The notes under the pieces are model-generated. The model saw only the letters and a list, made by a program, of their open reading frames with translations. It was not told the DNA's origin and did no database searches. Shown in pieces: positions 34,253-42,684 of a DNA stretch of 43,185 nt. Origin of the DNA: Lachnospiraceae bacterium. Lineage in GTDB: Bacteria > Bacillota > Clostridia > Lachnospirales > Lachnospiraceae. The translations under genes were made by a program, and so were the position numbers. The stretch is taken from assembly GCA_017442865.1 (NCBI GenBank), contig JAFRXK010000011.1:1-43185 (forward strand). Reading direction: 5' to 3'. Within the stretch, counting starts at the first letter, position 1; each line of letters begins with the position of its first letter.

Positions 34253-36154
34253 ATGGACGCAAAAACTATAAGACTTACCAAGGATGACTGCTATCTTTTT
34301 GGTAACGGAACACATTATGAAATATACGAAAAGCTTGGTGCTCATGAAACTGATGGGGGCACATATTTCGCTGTATGGGCACCGCACGCCCGCTCTGTAA
34401 GTGTGGTTGGGGATTTTAATGACTGGAGATGCGACGCTGCCGTTATGCAGCCTATTGGTACTTCGGGCATATTTGAGATACTTGTACCTGAGGCAAAGGC
34501 AGGAAACATGTACAAGTTTGCAATCACCACGCGAAAAGGAGAGCTTATTTACAAGGCTGACCCTTATGCAAGGCAGGCACAGCTAAGACCGGAAACAGCC
34601 TCGGTTATCCCTGATGACACGCCTTTTAAATGGACCGACGACAAGTGGTATCAGAGTACGATGCGTACAGACCCGGAAGAATCACCTATGTCAATTTATG
34701 AGGTTCATTTAGGCTCATGGAAGAAAAACGGCGAGGAGTTTAAAACCTACCGCGAGCTTGCCACAGAGCTTGCCGACTATGTACATTACATGGGCTATAC
34801 ACATGTGGAGATTATGGGTATCGCCGAGCATCCGTTTGACGGTTCATGGGGTTATCAGGTTACAGGTTACTATGCTCCGACTTCACGATACGGTACGCCA
34901 CAGGATTTCATGTATATGATTAATTACCTTCACAAGAAGGGCATCGGCATTATTCTTGACTGGGTGCCTGCACATTTTCCAAAGGATGCACACGGACTTG
35001 CCGATTTTGACGGAGAAGCGCTTTATGAATATGCAAATCCTAAGAAGGGCGAGCATTATGAATGGGGCACGAAGGTATTTGATTACAGCAAATATGAGGT
35101 TTCAAACTTCCTTATTGCCAATGCTTTATACTGGATTGAAAAGTTCCACATTGATGCACTCAGAGTTGACGCTGTAGCCTCCATGCTTTATCTTGATTAC
35201 TGCCGAAAGGATGGTGAATGGGAGGCAAACAAATACGGCGACAATAAGAATCTCGAGGCTATAGAGTTCTTCAGACACTTGAACAGTATTATGAAGCAGC
35301 GCAATCCGGGTGCGATGATTATTGCCGAGGAATCGACAGCATGGCCGCGTGTGACAGGAGACCCGAAGGACGGCGGTCTCGGCTTTACATACAAGTGGAA
35401 CATGGGCTGGATGCACGATTTCCTTGAATACATGAAGCTTGACCCGCTGTACAGAAAGTTTAACCACAACAAAATGACCTTCAGTATGACCTATGCATGC
35501 TCGGAAAAGTACATTTTAGTGCTTTCACATGACGAGGTCGTTCATCTCAAGTGCTCTATGTTAAATAAGATGCCGGGCTATTTTGTTGATAAATTCGCGA
35601 ATTTAAAGGTTGGCTATACATTTTTTATCGGTCATCCGGGCAAGAAGCTTTTGTTTATGGGGCAGGATTTCGCACAGCTTCGTGAGTGGAGCGAGGCAAG
35701 AGAGCTTGACTGGTATCTTTTAAGCGACGAGCTTCATTTGGGCGTTCAGACCTACTTTAAGAACCTGCTTCACATTTACAGAAAGTACCCGGCTCTGTTT
35801 GAATGGGACAACTATTATGACTCCTTTGAATGGATAAACTGTGATGACAACACCAGAAGCATTTTCAGCTTTGTGCGCAAGAGCAGAAGCGGCAAGGACT
35901 GCCTGCTGTTTATATGCAATTTCACGCCTATGGAGAGAAGCGATTACCGCGTTGGCGTTCCTTGCGCAGGTAATTACAGGCTGTTGCTTGATACCGTTTC
36001 GGGCATGCACGAGGCTTCAGACAAGGCCTCCACCTTTAAGGCAGAGAAGCAGGAGTGCGACGGCAGGGAATATTCCTTCGCTTATCCGCTCGCACCATAC
36101 GGCGCCGCAGTATTCAAATTTAACATCAGTAAAAATAAAAAAGAGAATGTATAA
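34253..36154 (+). CDS. glgB: 1,4-alpha-glucan branching enzyme
   Basis: GlgB makes alpha-1,6 branches in glycogen. This 633-residue protein has an N-terminal beta-sandwich CBM48-like domain (about 25-130, with YFAVWAPHARSVSVVGDFNDW), then a GH13 barrel with the nucleophile in DALRVDAV, the general acid in IIAEEST and the third acid in LSHDEVVH, and a C-terminal beta domain. The length is at the low end for GlgB. GGAGATTTT precedes the ATG. No other glg genes are adjacent. A role in glycogen storage is expected. Confidence 0.97.
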   Translation: MDAKTIRLTKDDCYLFGNGTHYEIYEKLGAHETDGGTYFAVWAPHARSVSVVGDFNDWRCDAAVMQPIGTSGIFEILVPEAKAGNMYKFAITTRKGELIYKADPYARQAQLRPETASVIPDDTPFKWTDDKWYQSTMRTDPEESPMSIYEVHLGSWKKNGEEFKTYRELATELADYVHYMGYTHVEIMGIAEHPFDGSWGYQVTGYYAPTSRYGTPQDFMYMINYLHKKGIGIILDWVPAHFPKDAHGLADFDGEALYEYANPKKGEHYEWGTKVFDYSKYEVSNFLIANALYWIEKFHIDALRVDAVASMLYLDYCRKDGEWEANKYGDNKNLEAIEFFRHLNSIMKQRNPGAMIIAEESTAWPRVTGDPKDGGLGFTYKWNMGWMHDFLEYMKLDPLYRKFNHNKMTFSMTYACSEKYILVLSHDEVVHLKCSMLNKMPGYFVDKFANLKVGYTFFIGHPGKKLLFMGQDFAQLREWSEARELDWYLLSDELHLGVQTYFKNLLHIYRKYPALFEWDNYYDSFEWINCDDNTRSIFSFVRKSRSGKDCLLFICNFTPMERSDYRVGVPCAGNYRLLLDTVSGMHEASDKASTFKAEKQECDGREYSFAYPLAPYGAAVFKFNISKNKKENV

Positions 36155-36197
36155 AGCCTCATAATATGAAAGGAATCGCCCGAGGGAGGCCCTTCGT

Positions 36198-36213
36198 AAG
36201 GAAGTACTTCCTT
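36198..36213. repeat. 16-bp perfect palindrome after glgB
   Basis: AAGGAAGTACTTCCTT lies between glgB and the GNAT gene, near the GAGGGAGGCCCTTC hairpin. It could be part of a terminator or a repeat end; no U-run follows. Confidence 0.5.
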
Positions 36214-36233
36214 CTGCTTCAAATGCAAGAGGA

Positions 36234-36262
36234 TTGACTACTCCGGTCAGCAATCGTATAAT
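36234..36262 (+). promoter_or_regulatory. Promoter of the GNAT gene
   Basis: TTGACT (36234-36239) and TATAAT (36257-36262) are 17 bp apart. The start is about 30 bases before the ATG. Confidence 0.8.
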
Positions 36263-36297
36263 GACAAAACAGTTCGGGATTTGATGGAGGATAGATG

Positions 36298-36864
36298 ATG
36301 AAAATAGAATCTGATAACATTATTCTTCGCGATATGATTGAGTCCGACATTGAGGACTATGTGCGTTGGTTCACGGTGGAACGCGAATGGGAAAACTGGG
36401 ATGCTCCCTGGGAAAAAGAACATACTTGCGAAGAAACCGAGCGTAAAAAATGGACGGAATACTATGAATCTGTGAAAGATCGTCCGGATGATACTCTCCG
36501 ATGGAAGTTTGAAATCGAATGGAACGGCAGACACATTGGCTGGGTCAGTTCCTACTGCATTGACGAAAACTACGAATGGGTTGGAAAAACCGAGGACTGT
36601 CAAACTGTTTATCATGCCGTTGGAATTGATATTTGTGAACCGGATGTGTGGGGTAACGGAATTGGAACAAACACCCTCCGTGCTTTTATGAACTATTATT
36701 TTGAGAACGGTGTGAACGAGCTTTACACACAAACTTGGTCAGGCAATGTTCGTATGCTCTGCTGTGCCGAAAAGCTCGGTTTTGCAGAATGCGACAGAGT
36801 CGTGGGCGAACGAGAGGTTGGCGGGCAGAAATATGATGGGCTGACTTTCAAGATAAAGAAATGA
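36298..36864 (+). CDS. GNAT family N-acetyltransferase (RimJ/RimL-like)
   Basis: This 188-residue protein has the RimJ/RimL-type N-terminus (IILRDMIESDIEDYVRWF) and a C-terminal acetyl-CoA region (DVWGNGIGTNTLRAFMNYYFENG, with the Q/RxxGxG/A-like loop, then SGNVRMLCCAEKLGF). GNATs acetylate amino groups; the substrate cannot be inferred. GGAGG lies 7 bases before the ATG at 36298, and another in-frame ATG at 36295 lies 4 bases after it. Repeats lie on both sides, and codon choice differs from nearby genes (more CGT/GAA/TGC), so transfer is possible. Confidence 0.85.
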   Translation: MKIESDNIILRDMIESDIEDYVRWFTVEREWENWDAPWEKEHTCEETERKKWTEYYESVKDRPDDTLRWKFEIEWNGRHIGWVSSYCIDENYEWVGKTEDCQTVYHAVGIDICEPDVWGNGIGTNTLRAFMNYYFENGVNELYTQTWSGNVRMLCCAEKLGFAECDRVVGEREVGGQKYDGLTFKIKK

Positions 36865-36914
36865 TTACGCACAGATAATTTCCAGCTTGCGGAGATACCG
36901 CGAAGGCAGAAAAA

Positions 36915-36939
36915 GCCGTCCCCTTGAGGGGAAGGTGGC
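36915..36939. repeat. GC-rich hairpin repeat (CCCCTTGAGGGG type)
   Basis: GCCGTCCCCTTGAGGGGAAG and flanking bases form a hairpin just after the GNAT gene. Intergenic elements with the same core are familiar from Faecalibacterium and related genomes, so this is probably a dispersed repeat; copy number here is unknown. Confidence 0.5.
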
Positions 36940-37000
36940 TGAGCAAAACGAGGTCGGATGACGTGGAGATGCATCCTTGTCCGCAGTTTTAGCGAGCATC

Positions 37001-37021
37001 GGATTTTGCCCCACAAAATCC
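37001..37021. repeat. Small hairpin (GGATTTTG/CAAAATCC)
   Basis: A perfect 8-bp inverted repeat with a 5-base CCCCA loop lies between the two larger repeats. Its role is unknown. Confidence 0.45.
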
Positions 37022-37047
37022 AGCGTACAATAGAAGATCATGCTTTT

Positions 37048-37166
37048 AGCCCTGTCATTGCGAGGAGCGAAGCGACGTGGCAATCCGTATTCCCTAACCG
37101 GAAGGCTTTGGAGAGCGGATTCCCACGTCACCAGTGTGCGCACTGGTTCCTCGGAATGACAGGGCT
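37048..37166. repeat. 119-bp nested inverted-repeat element (MITE-like)
   Basis: The ends AGCCCTGTCATTGCGAGGA and TCCTCGGAATGACAGGGCT are nearly perfect inverted repeats (18/19). An inner pair, GACGTGGCAATCCG and CGGATTCCCACGTC, also matches at 13/14. The core phrase GCGAGGAGCGAAGCGACGTG is one I associate with dispersed palindromic repeats in bacteria. There is no open reading frame in it. Positions 36865-37296 hold this element, the smaller hairpins and the downstream terminator. Confidence 0.72.
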
Positions 37167-37226
37167 ACTCATAGCTTGCAGAATCATATTTGAGGCAGTT
37201 ACTTAGCTCAAAATACCCGCCCAAAC

Positions 37227-37262
37227 AAAAAGCCGGAGCACCTTCCTTGCGGAGGGTGCCCC
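37227..37262 (-). terminator. Terminator of the amidotransferase-ligase operon
   Basis: On the minus strand GGGGCACCCTCC and GGAAGGTGCTCC pair around a GCAA loop, and a CGGCTTTTTG U-run follows. It lies 35 bases past the ligase gene stop. Confidence 0.82.
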
Positions 37263-37296
37263 GACGGCGATTCCTTTTAAGTGGCTTAAAAAGATA

Positions 37297-38679
37297 CTAT
37301 ACTACCCTTGCATATTTATCTATGAAATATTCTACCGGCAGGCCGGCATCCAGACCGTCTGCCATCTGCCTTGCAGGGCTTGTAAGGCTTTCAGCGCGCT
37401 CATAAAGCCTGCTAAGGTGCTTTTCCTCATCCCTGCCCCTTTTCTTAAGCCCCTGCTCTGCTATGCTTATTATGTCAGTCATAAGCTTAGACAGCTCTTT
37501 CTTATCTATAAACTCCGGAAAGCTTCTGCCGCAGAAAATAGCTCTGAGCTCACGCACATTATATCCGTTATGATAAATAATCCTGTCATTTTCAAGCCTT
37601 TCGGTAAGCTCATGTATATTTTCAATCAGCCCGGCATGCAGCGCTGCCGGTGCCATAATTTCACTGACAGGCTGTTCACAGACACTTCTGAATTCAATTG
37701 TCCCCCTGAAGGTTAAATCCTCAAACTTAAATGAGCGAAGATATTTGAGGTCTTCTATCTCCGGCTTAAAGGTTATTTCCCGATATTTTTCACCGTCAAA
37801 ATATTCTCCTGTAATCTTATCACTTTTAAAATATTTTTCTAAAGGCACAGGATAGAAATTTATATACTTGTCTCCTCTTTCCACACAATATATGCTCATT
37901 GTTTTTATATACGAAATAATATCCTCCGGCGAGTCAAATTCCACATCATATAAGTCAACATTGTGAGTATTTATTCCATGCATGCTATTCTTCCAGAAAT
38001 AATCTCTGCTGCACAAAAGCTCATTATTACTGCCCCACAAAGAATTTGCAAACAATATCGCCTTTAGCGGCTCAAGCTTTGTAAATGTATTGATAACCTC
38101 CGGCACAGCCGCCTCCTCAACATCAAGCTGTATCTGCGATGCACAGGAGAACATTCCGAAGTTTGGATTTGAATGAAAAGGCATGATACCATCATATCTT
38201 TTATATGATGAAAGATAATTAAAAAGCATACGGTAGCGTCCTACCGGAATCGGCTCATTGATATTTAAGGTATGGTACGGATTTATGCCCATGCCCGTAA
38301 GCATGTGATTATAAGGCTTAAAAAAATCCTGAATAAATGTGTAGTAGTCAAGAAATCTTTCATGCAGCACATTCAGGCTGCTTTCTACGCCAAGCGACAG
38401 CTCCAGTGTGTTATAGCTGCAGTCATAGGACAAGTCATCGCCATTGATCCCTAAGTGAGCCGAATATATATCTCCGTTGCTGTCCAGCTTGACATTTTCA
38501 AAATTAAACTGCTTTATAAATGCATCCGTGAGCTTGTGTACTACTGAAAAATCCACAGGCTGCTTCTTAAGGTTCACTATCGGCAGTTCAAATTCCAGTC
38601 CGGCATAATCCCTGCGCCTGCGCTTTGTCGGTTTAATGTATTTGTTGTAAATTGCCTCGTCGATATCTGTATTATGCAT
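37297..38679 (-). CDS. Glutamate-cysteine ligase-like enzyme
   Basis: This 460-residue protein resembles the glutamate-cysteine ligase (GCS/EgtA) family. The N-terminal motif YAGLEFELPIVN contains the ExE metal-binding pair, and SYDCSYNTLELSLG and the C-terminal FRGTIEFRSVCEQP carry further acidic residues like those of the ATP-grasp-like GCS core. The family ligates glutamate through its gamma-carboxyl to an amine. The gene is 15 bases after a class II amidotransferase gene on the same strand, with GGGAGG eight bases before the ATG. The substrate and pathway are unknown. Confidence 0.78.
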   Translation of the reverse strand: MHNTDIDEAIYNKYIKPTKRRRRDYAGLEFELPIVNLKKQPVDFSVVHKLTDAFIKQFNFENVKLDSNGDIYSAHLGINGDDLSYDCSYNTLELSLGVESSLNVLHERFLDYYTFIQDFFKPYNHMLTGMGINPYHTLNINEPIPVGRYRMLFNYLSSYKRYDGIMPFHSNPNFGMFSCASQIQLDVEEAAVPEVINTFTKLEPLKAILFANSLWGSNNELLCSRDYFWKNSMHGINTHNVDLYDVEFDSPEDIISYIKTMSIYCVERGDKYINFYPVPLEKYFKSDKITGEYFDGEKYREITFKPEIEDLKYLRSFKFEDLTFRGTIEFRSVCEQPVSEIMAPAALHAGLIENIHELTERLENDRIIYHNGYNVRELRAIFCGRSFPEFIDKKELSKLMTDIISIAEQGLKKRGRDEEKHLSRLYERAESLTSPARQMADGLDAGLPVEYFIDKYARVV

Positions 38680-38694
38680 AGTCAGTCCTCCCAG

Positions 38695-39462
38695 TTAAAT
38701 TGTGTAGTCTACTTTATCGCCGATAAGCTCAATTGTATTAATATATTCGTTGTGATGATTTCTGCCTACATATTTAAGAACACCTTTATCATATACAAAA
38801 AGCGTGTTAAGCAAAACCGGCTTCCATCCTTCATCATCCAGCGCAACGGTTGCAAAGCATATGCCTTCACCTAATACTTTAGAATACAGTGTTCCTCTCA
38901 TGTTTGCATGTACATACATTTGTCTTCCGTCATAAATTATAAGATTCAGCTTGTTACGATACGAAAGGACCGAAATCACATTTTCTATAACCTTAAATCT
39001 TTCAAATGAATTTAAGTCACTTCCCTTAGCCTCTGCCGCCATATTTATCCGGTCAAGCATGTATAGAAAAATACGCTCACTGTCAGTATCTCCGCTCTGT
39101 CTGGATTCATAGGAAATGAGCTCCTTTCCACTGAATATCGTACCGTTGTGAATCAAAATCCACTCATTGCCATAATTATCTTCTGCCACAAACGGATGGC
39201 AGTTTAATGTCTTTATTCCACCAATGGTTGCTTTTCGTATATGTCCTAAAAACACCTTTGCCGCCCTGCCGTTATCTATTGCTTCTGTGATATCTGCACT
39301 CTCATACGCCGGCAATGCTTCCAGATAAACCTTTGTTTTTCCGTCATCTACCCTTGCATATCCCCAGCCATTTGGATGATTGACGCTATGACTGAAAAAT
39401 TCAGTTAAATATCCGCTTAAATTCTGCTCTTTTTCAGAGCAGAATCCAAATAATTCACACAT
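38695..39462 (-). CDS. Class II glutamine amidotransferase (YafJ/EgtC-like)
   Basis: This 255-residue Ntn-type protein keeps the catalytic Cys2 (MCELFGF), which is exposed after Met removal. Other motifs are NGWGYARVDDG, GHIRKATIGG, and HNGTIF with the oxyanion-hole asparagine. It is the YafJ/EgtC-like form, not fused to a synthase domain. EgtC hydrolyses a gamma-glutamyl bond in ergothioneine synthesis; the neighbour here resembles EgtA, the enzyme that makes such bonds. GGGGGAAGG precedes the ATG. No EgtB, EgtD or EgtE lies in this window. Confidence 0.88.
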   Translation of the reverse strand: MCELFGFCSEKEQNLSGYLTEFFSHSVNHPNGWGYARVDDGKTKVYLEALPAYESADITEAIDNGRAAKVFLGHIRKATIGGIKTLNCHPFVAEDNYGNEWILIHNGTIFSGKELISYESRQSGDTDSERIFLYMLDRINMAAEAKGSDLNSFERFKVIENVISVLSYRNKLNLIIYDGRQMYVHANMRGTLYSKVLGEGICFATVALDDEGWKPVLLNTLFVYDKGVLKYVGRNHHNEYINTIELIGDKVDYTI

Positions 39463-39585
39463 GCCTTCCCCCTCGCTCGCAAGCTGATACAGGATAAATC
39501 CTTTAAATATCTTGATTAATTAATGCAGCTTATTTGTAACGTTTTATACTATACTTTTCATATTTATTAAATAGGCTTAGTATAA

Positions 39586-39614
39586 ATCCTAAATTATAAA
39601 AACAGCTTTGTCAA
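39586..39614 (-). promoter_or_regulatory. Promoter of the amidotransferase-ligase operon
   Basis: On the minus strand TTGACA (39609-39614) and TAGGAT (39586-39591) have a 17-bp spacer; the -10 is weak. The intergenic 39463-39763 holds this and the divergent peptidase promoter. Confidence 0.5.
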
Positions 39615-39652
39615 TACAATTTTTAAATATTTAATCCCTGCTGCCATTTACC

Positions 39653-39681
39653 TTGACAAATCCGATTAATTTTTGTACTTT
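39653..39681 (+). promoter_or_regulatory. Promoter of the M20 peptidase-C39 pair
   Basis: TTGACA (39653-39658) and TACTTT (39676-39681) have a 17-bp spacer. Confidence 0.6.
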
Positions 39682-39700
39682 ATTAATAATTATTATTAAT
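39682..39700. promoter_or_regulatory. AT-rich palindrome at the peptidase transcription start
   Basis: ATTAATAAT-T-ATTATTAAT is a perfect 9-bp inverted repeat directly after the -10 box, a typical repressor position. AT-richness makes a chance match possible. Confidence 0.45.
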
Positions 39701-39763
39701 CCTATGTGCTTAATATGAAAGTGTTTTCATCTATGCCACACAGCCTAAAGATTGGAGAATTAT

Positions 39764-40876
39764 ATGATAAATACAGCCAGACTTCTTAATACATTTAAAA
39801 ATCTTGTCACTATTGACAGTCCTTCCTTTGGCGAAAGACAAATTTGTGATTATATAAAATCAGAGCTTAAAGAGCTTGACCTGACATTCTATGAAGATGA
39901 CTGTGCCGCAAAGATTGGCGGTAACTGCGGCAATCTGTACTCTTATATAGACGGCGATATTAATCTTCCGCCTCTTCTTTTCTGCTCCCACATGGACACC
40001 GTTGAACCATCCAGAGGCAAAACCATGACAGTACACGACAATGGCACAATTACCTCTGACGGCACAACTGTTCTTGGTGCTGATGACCTTGCCGCAATAG
40101 CTTCGTATCTTGAAGCCTACAGGGTCATTAAAGAAAATGGTCTGCCGCACCGCCCTTTGGAGCTGCTTTTTGCAGTCGCTGAAGAGCCATACAACATAGG
40201 AATTAAGGCATTTGACCTTTCAATATTAAAATCCAAGGAAGCCTATGTGTTCGACCTTTCCGGACCTGTAGGTGTCGCTGCTAATCAGGCTCCAACACTT
40301 ATATCATTTAAAATAACTTTTTTGGGGCGTTCGGCTCACGCAGGCTTTGCGCCTGAAAACGGCATTCATGCAATAAAGGCGGCGGCGCAGACCATTTCGC
40401 AGATAAAATGCGGCAGAGTGGATGACCTTACCGTAAACATCGGCACTATAACCGGCGGCACCGCAAATAACATCGTACCTGATAAATGTACCTTTACGGG
40501 AGAGGTGCGAAGCTTCTCTGATGAACACGCAACAGCCCACGCAGATTATATTGCCGGCTTAGCCAAAAAGACTGCCCAAATCTTTGGCGCCGTGGCAGAG
40601 GTTGAAATAACCAAACACATTACCGCATACTGTACCGATACGAATCACAGCGTAGTAAAAAGGTTTAAAAACTCCTGCAAAGGTCTGGGTCTTGCCGGCT
40701 CGCTTTGTTCTACCTATGGAGGAAGCGACAACAACCATCTTGTTCTTCATGGTATTGACGGAATCGTTGTTGCCACGGCAATGAATGACTGCCACACTAC
40801 AGATGAGTACACTACTGTAAAGGAATTGAGCAATGCTGCAAATTTAGCGCTTTCATTAATGTTATCAAAGGAGTAG
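39764..40876 (+). CDS. M20 family metallopeptidase (PepT-like)
   Basis: This 370-residue di-zinc aminopeptidase-like enzyme has HMDT (H76, D78), the bridging aspartate in GADD (D107/D108), the catalytic AEE (E140/E141), a dimerisation domain (about 175-290) and the late CHTTDEY histidine. It resembles tripeptidase T-type proteins. GGAG lies 6 bases before the ATG; a TTG in the ribosome site would be an unlikely start. It precedes the C39-like gene by 3 bases, so the two are coupled. Likely cytoplasmic: no signal peptide. Confidence 0.93.
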   Translation: MINTARLLNTFKNLVTIDSPSFGERQICDYIKSELKELDLTFYEDDCAAKIGGNCGNLYSYIDGDINLPPLLFCSHMDTVEPSRGKTMTVHDNGTITSDGTTVLGADDLAAIASYLEAYRVIKENGLPHRPLELLFAVAEEPYNIGIKAFDLSILKSKEAYVFDLSGPVGVAANQAPTLISFKITFLGRSAHAGFAPENGIHAIKAAAQTISQIKCGRVDDLTVNIGTITGGTANNIVPDKCTFTGEVRSFSDEHATAHADYIAGLAKKTAQIFGAVAEVEITKHITAYCTDTNHSVVKRFKNSCKGLGLAGSLCSTYGGSDNNHLVLHGIDGIVVATAMNDCHTTDEYTTVKELSNAANLALSLMLSKE

Positions 40877-40879
40877 ACT

Positions 40880-41500
40880 ATGAAAAACCCACTGCATTAC
40901 CAGCTTTCAGAATACGACTGCGGACCGACATCCATGCTTAATGCCATAAACTATCTGTTTGAGCGTGAGGAAATACCACCCGAGGTCATCCGAAACATTA
41001 TGCTCTACTGCCTTGACTGCTATAGCACCGAGGGTATACCGGGCAAGAGCGGAACCTCCTGCGCGGCAATGATGTTTTTAAGCAGTTGGCTCAACAGCCT
41101 TGGCAGCATCGGTCTGCTTCCGGTTTCGTGCCGCTATCTTTCAGACCAGAGTGTTTACATTGGACGTGACAGCCTGATTAATGATGCTCTGCGCCGGGGA
41201 GGTGTTGTGGTGGTGAGGCTTTTCCTTGACGAGTGGCATTATGTGCTTCTTACAGGCGAGAATAATGGTGCAATATTTCTTTTTGACCCATATCTTGAAG
41301 AGGAGGAATATACCGAGCCGGGCGTAATTACTGACAGAATGCATATTTTCAGTCACAACCGCATTGTGCCGTTTTCATATTTCAACGAGCTTGCACTTAA
41401 GCTGTACGCACTCGGCCCTGTTGAAGGCAGAGAGGCAGTTATTTTATTTAATGAAAACAAGAAGCTCACTGCAGATAAGACCATTGAATACTTCATCTGA
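40880..41500 (+). CDS. C39-like cysteine peptidase
   Basis: This 206-residue protein has the papain-like C39 triad: Cys14 (YDCGPTS), His120 (EWHYVLL) and Asp136 (FDPY). Classical C39 domains sit at the N-terminus of bacteriocin ABC exporters and cut double-glycine leaders; this one is stand-alone, with no membrane helix or ATPase. It follows the M20 peptidase by 3 bases. It may hydrolyse a peptide or bind it; the substrate is unknown. Confidence 0.82.
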   Translation: MKNPLHYQLSEYDCGPTSMLNAINYLFEREEIPPEVIRNIMLYCLDCYSTEGIPGKSGTSCAAMMFLSSWLNSLGSIGLLPVSCRYLSDQSVYIGRDSLINDALRRGGVVVVRLFLDEWHYVLLTGENNGAIFLFDPYLEEEEYTEPGVITDRMHIFSHNRIVPFSYFNELALKLYALGPVEGREAVILFNENKKLTADKTIEYFI

Positions 41501-41527
41501 TTCAAACACTTAATCTGGCTGATAGTA

Positions 41528-41555
41528 TTTACAGTATAAAGTATTATGCTATAAT
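41528..41555 (+). promoter_or_regulatory. Promoter of tcdA
   Basis: TTTACA (41528-41533) and TATAAT (41550-41555) have a 16-bp spacer. The leader is about 105 bases. Confidence 0.7.
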
Positions 41556-41603
41556 AAACAAAAGCCTGACGTATTTCGTATTAAAACAAAACAGGAGATT
41601 AGT

Positions 41604-41666
41604 TTGAAAGAAAGTAGAACTTTCATCACTATTTGTGCTGCCGCCTGGTGGCGGAATGGAGACTAG
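41604..41666 (+). CDS. Possible 20-residue leader peptide before tcdA
   Basis: A TTG-start frame with GGAG about 6 bases upstream encodes MKESRTFITICAAAWWRNGD and stops at TAG, two bases before the tcdA ATG. It contains two adjacent Trp codons (TGG TGG) within a small GCCGCC/GGCGG hairpin. Its ribosome site is better than expected by chance, but whether it is translated is unknown. Confidence 0.35.
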   Translation: MKESRTFITICAAAWWRNGD

Positions 41667-41667
41667 T

Positions 41668-42435
41668 ATGTTAAATCAATTTTCAAGAACTGAACTTTTA
41701 TTTGGAAAAGCTGCTATGGAAAAGCTCGCTGCTTCAAGAGTCGCCGTTTTCGGAATCGGCGGAGTCGGAGGATATACCGTAGAGGCTCTCGTAAGAAGCG
41801 GCATCGGCACTATTGATATTATAGATGATGACAAGGTATGCCTGACAAATATCAACCGCCAGATTTATGCCACCAGAAAGACCATCGGCAGATACAAGGT
41901 AGATGTTGCCGAGGAGCGAATCAAGGAAATCAACCCTGACACCATCGTTTACAAGCATCAGACCTTCTATACTCCTGAAACCTCCGGCCAGTTTGATTTC
42001 CACGACTATGATTATGTAGTTGATGCAATAGATACCGTAACAGGAAAAATTGAGCTTATAATGAACGCCGAAGCCTGTGGCACACCTATTATCAGCTCGA
42101 TGGGTGCCGGAAACAAGCTCGACCCGACAGCCTTTGAGGTTGCCGACATTTACGACACCTCTATCTGCCCTCTCGCAAGGGTAATGCGGCGCGAGCTTAA
42201 AAAACGCGGTATTAAAAAATTAAAGGTTGTTTATTCAAAAGAGCCTGCCATGACCCCTATAGAGGACATGGCAATAAGCTGTAAAACCAACTGCATCTGT
42301 CCTCCGGGCACTGCAAGGAAATGTACGCAGCGCCGACAGGTTCCGGGAAGCAATGCCTTCGTGCCATCGGTTGTAGGACTGATTATTGCCGGAGAGGTAA
42401 TAAAGGATTTGACAAAGGAATTTATGGCTAAATAA
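41668..42435 (+). CDS. tcdA: tRNA threonylcarbamoyladenosine dehydratase
   Basis: This 255-residue E1-like protein of the ThiF/MoeB/HesA fold closes the t6A side chain to ct6A in tRNAs decoding ANN codons. The ATP-binding loop is FGIGGVGGYTVEAL near 25-38, NRQIYATRKTIGRYKVDVAEERI follows, and the later region has KKLKVVYSKEPA, matching TcdA rather than MoeB. The ATG at 41668 has GGAG 6 bases upstream; the frame extends to 41635 through the leader region. A terminator follows. Confidence 0.92.
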   Translation: MLNQFSRTELLFGKAAMEKLAASRVAVFGIGGVGGYTVEALVRSGIGTIDIIDDDKVCLTNINRQIYATRKTIGRYKVDVAEERIKEINPDTIVYKHQTFYTPETSGQFDFHDYDYVVDAIDTVTGKIELIMNAEACGTPIISSMGAGNKLDPTAFEVADIYDTSICPLARVMRRELKKRGIKKLKVVYSKEPAMTPIEDMAISCKTNCICPPGTARKCTQRRQVPGSNAFVPSVVGLIIAGEVIKDLTKEFMAK

Positions 42436-42455
42436 AAACATCAGATAAATATCAG

Positions 42456-42484
42456 ATACAGGGTTTTTACAGCCCTGTATTTTT
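42456..42484 (+). terminator. Terminator of tcdA
   Basis: ATACAGGG and CCCTGTAT form an 8-bp stem with a 9-base loop and a following TTTTT run, 21 bases past the stop. Confidence 0.85.
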
Positions 42485-42627
42485 AATTATCACAAAAAGC
42501 AACTTTTTTCAATCCTTTATCGTTTTCATCTTGCTTAAACCGATAAACAATTATATAATAGAAGTCACTCACATTTCATACGCATATCTATTATGCAAGT
42601 CTGTTTTCGATTTATCTTTTCCCCCAC

Positions 42628-42656
42628 TTGTGAGCCGCCACGATATGTGGTATTAT
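42628..42656 (+). promoter_or_regulatory. Possible promoter of the transposase-like gene
   Basis: TTGTGA (42628-42633) and TATTAT (42651-42656) have a 17-bp spacer. A CCAC/GTGG inverted repeat lies in the spacer. Confidence 0.45.
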
Positions 42657-42684
42657 ATAATAAGAACAAGGTAGGTCATGTTCC

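Noticed and set aside
37297..39462. Calling the pair an ergothioneine pathway
   Set aside because: EgtB, EgtD and EgtE-like genes are absent from the window, and ergothioneine synthesis is oxygen-dependent in its aerobic form.
40880..41500. Bacteriocin exporter
   Set aside because: Only a stand-alone C39-like domain is present, with no ABC ATPase, membrane helix or leader-peptide gene next to it.
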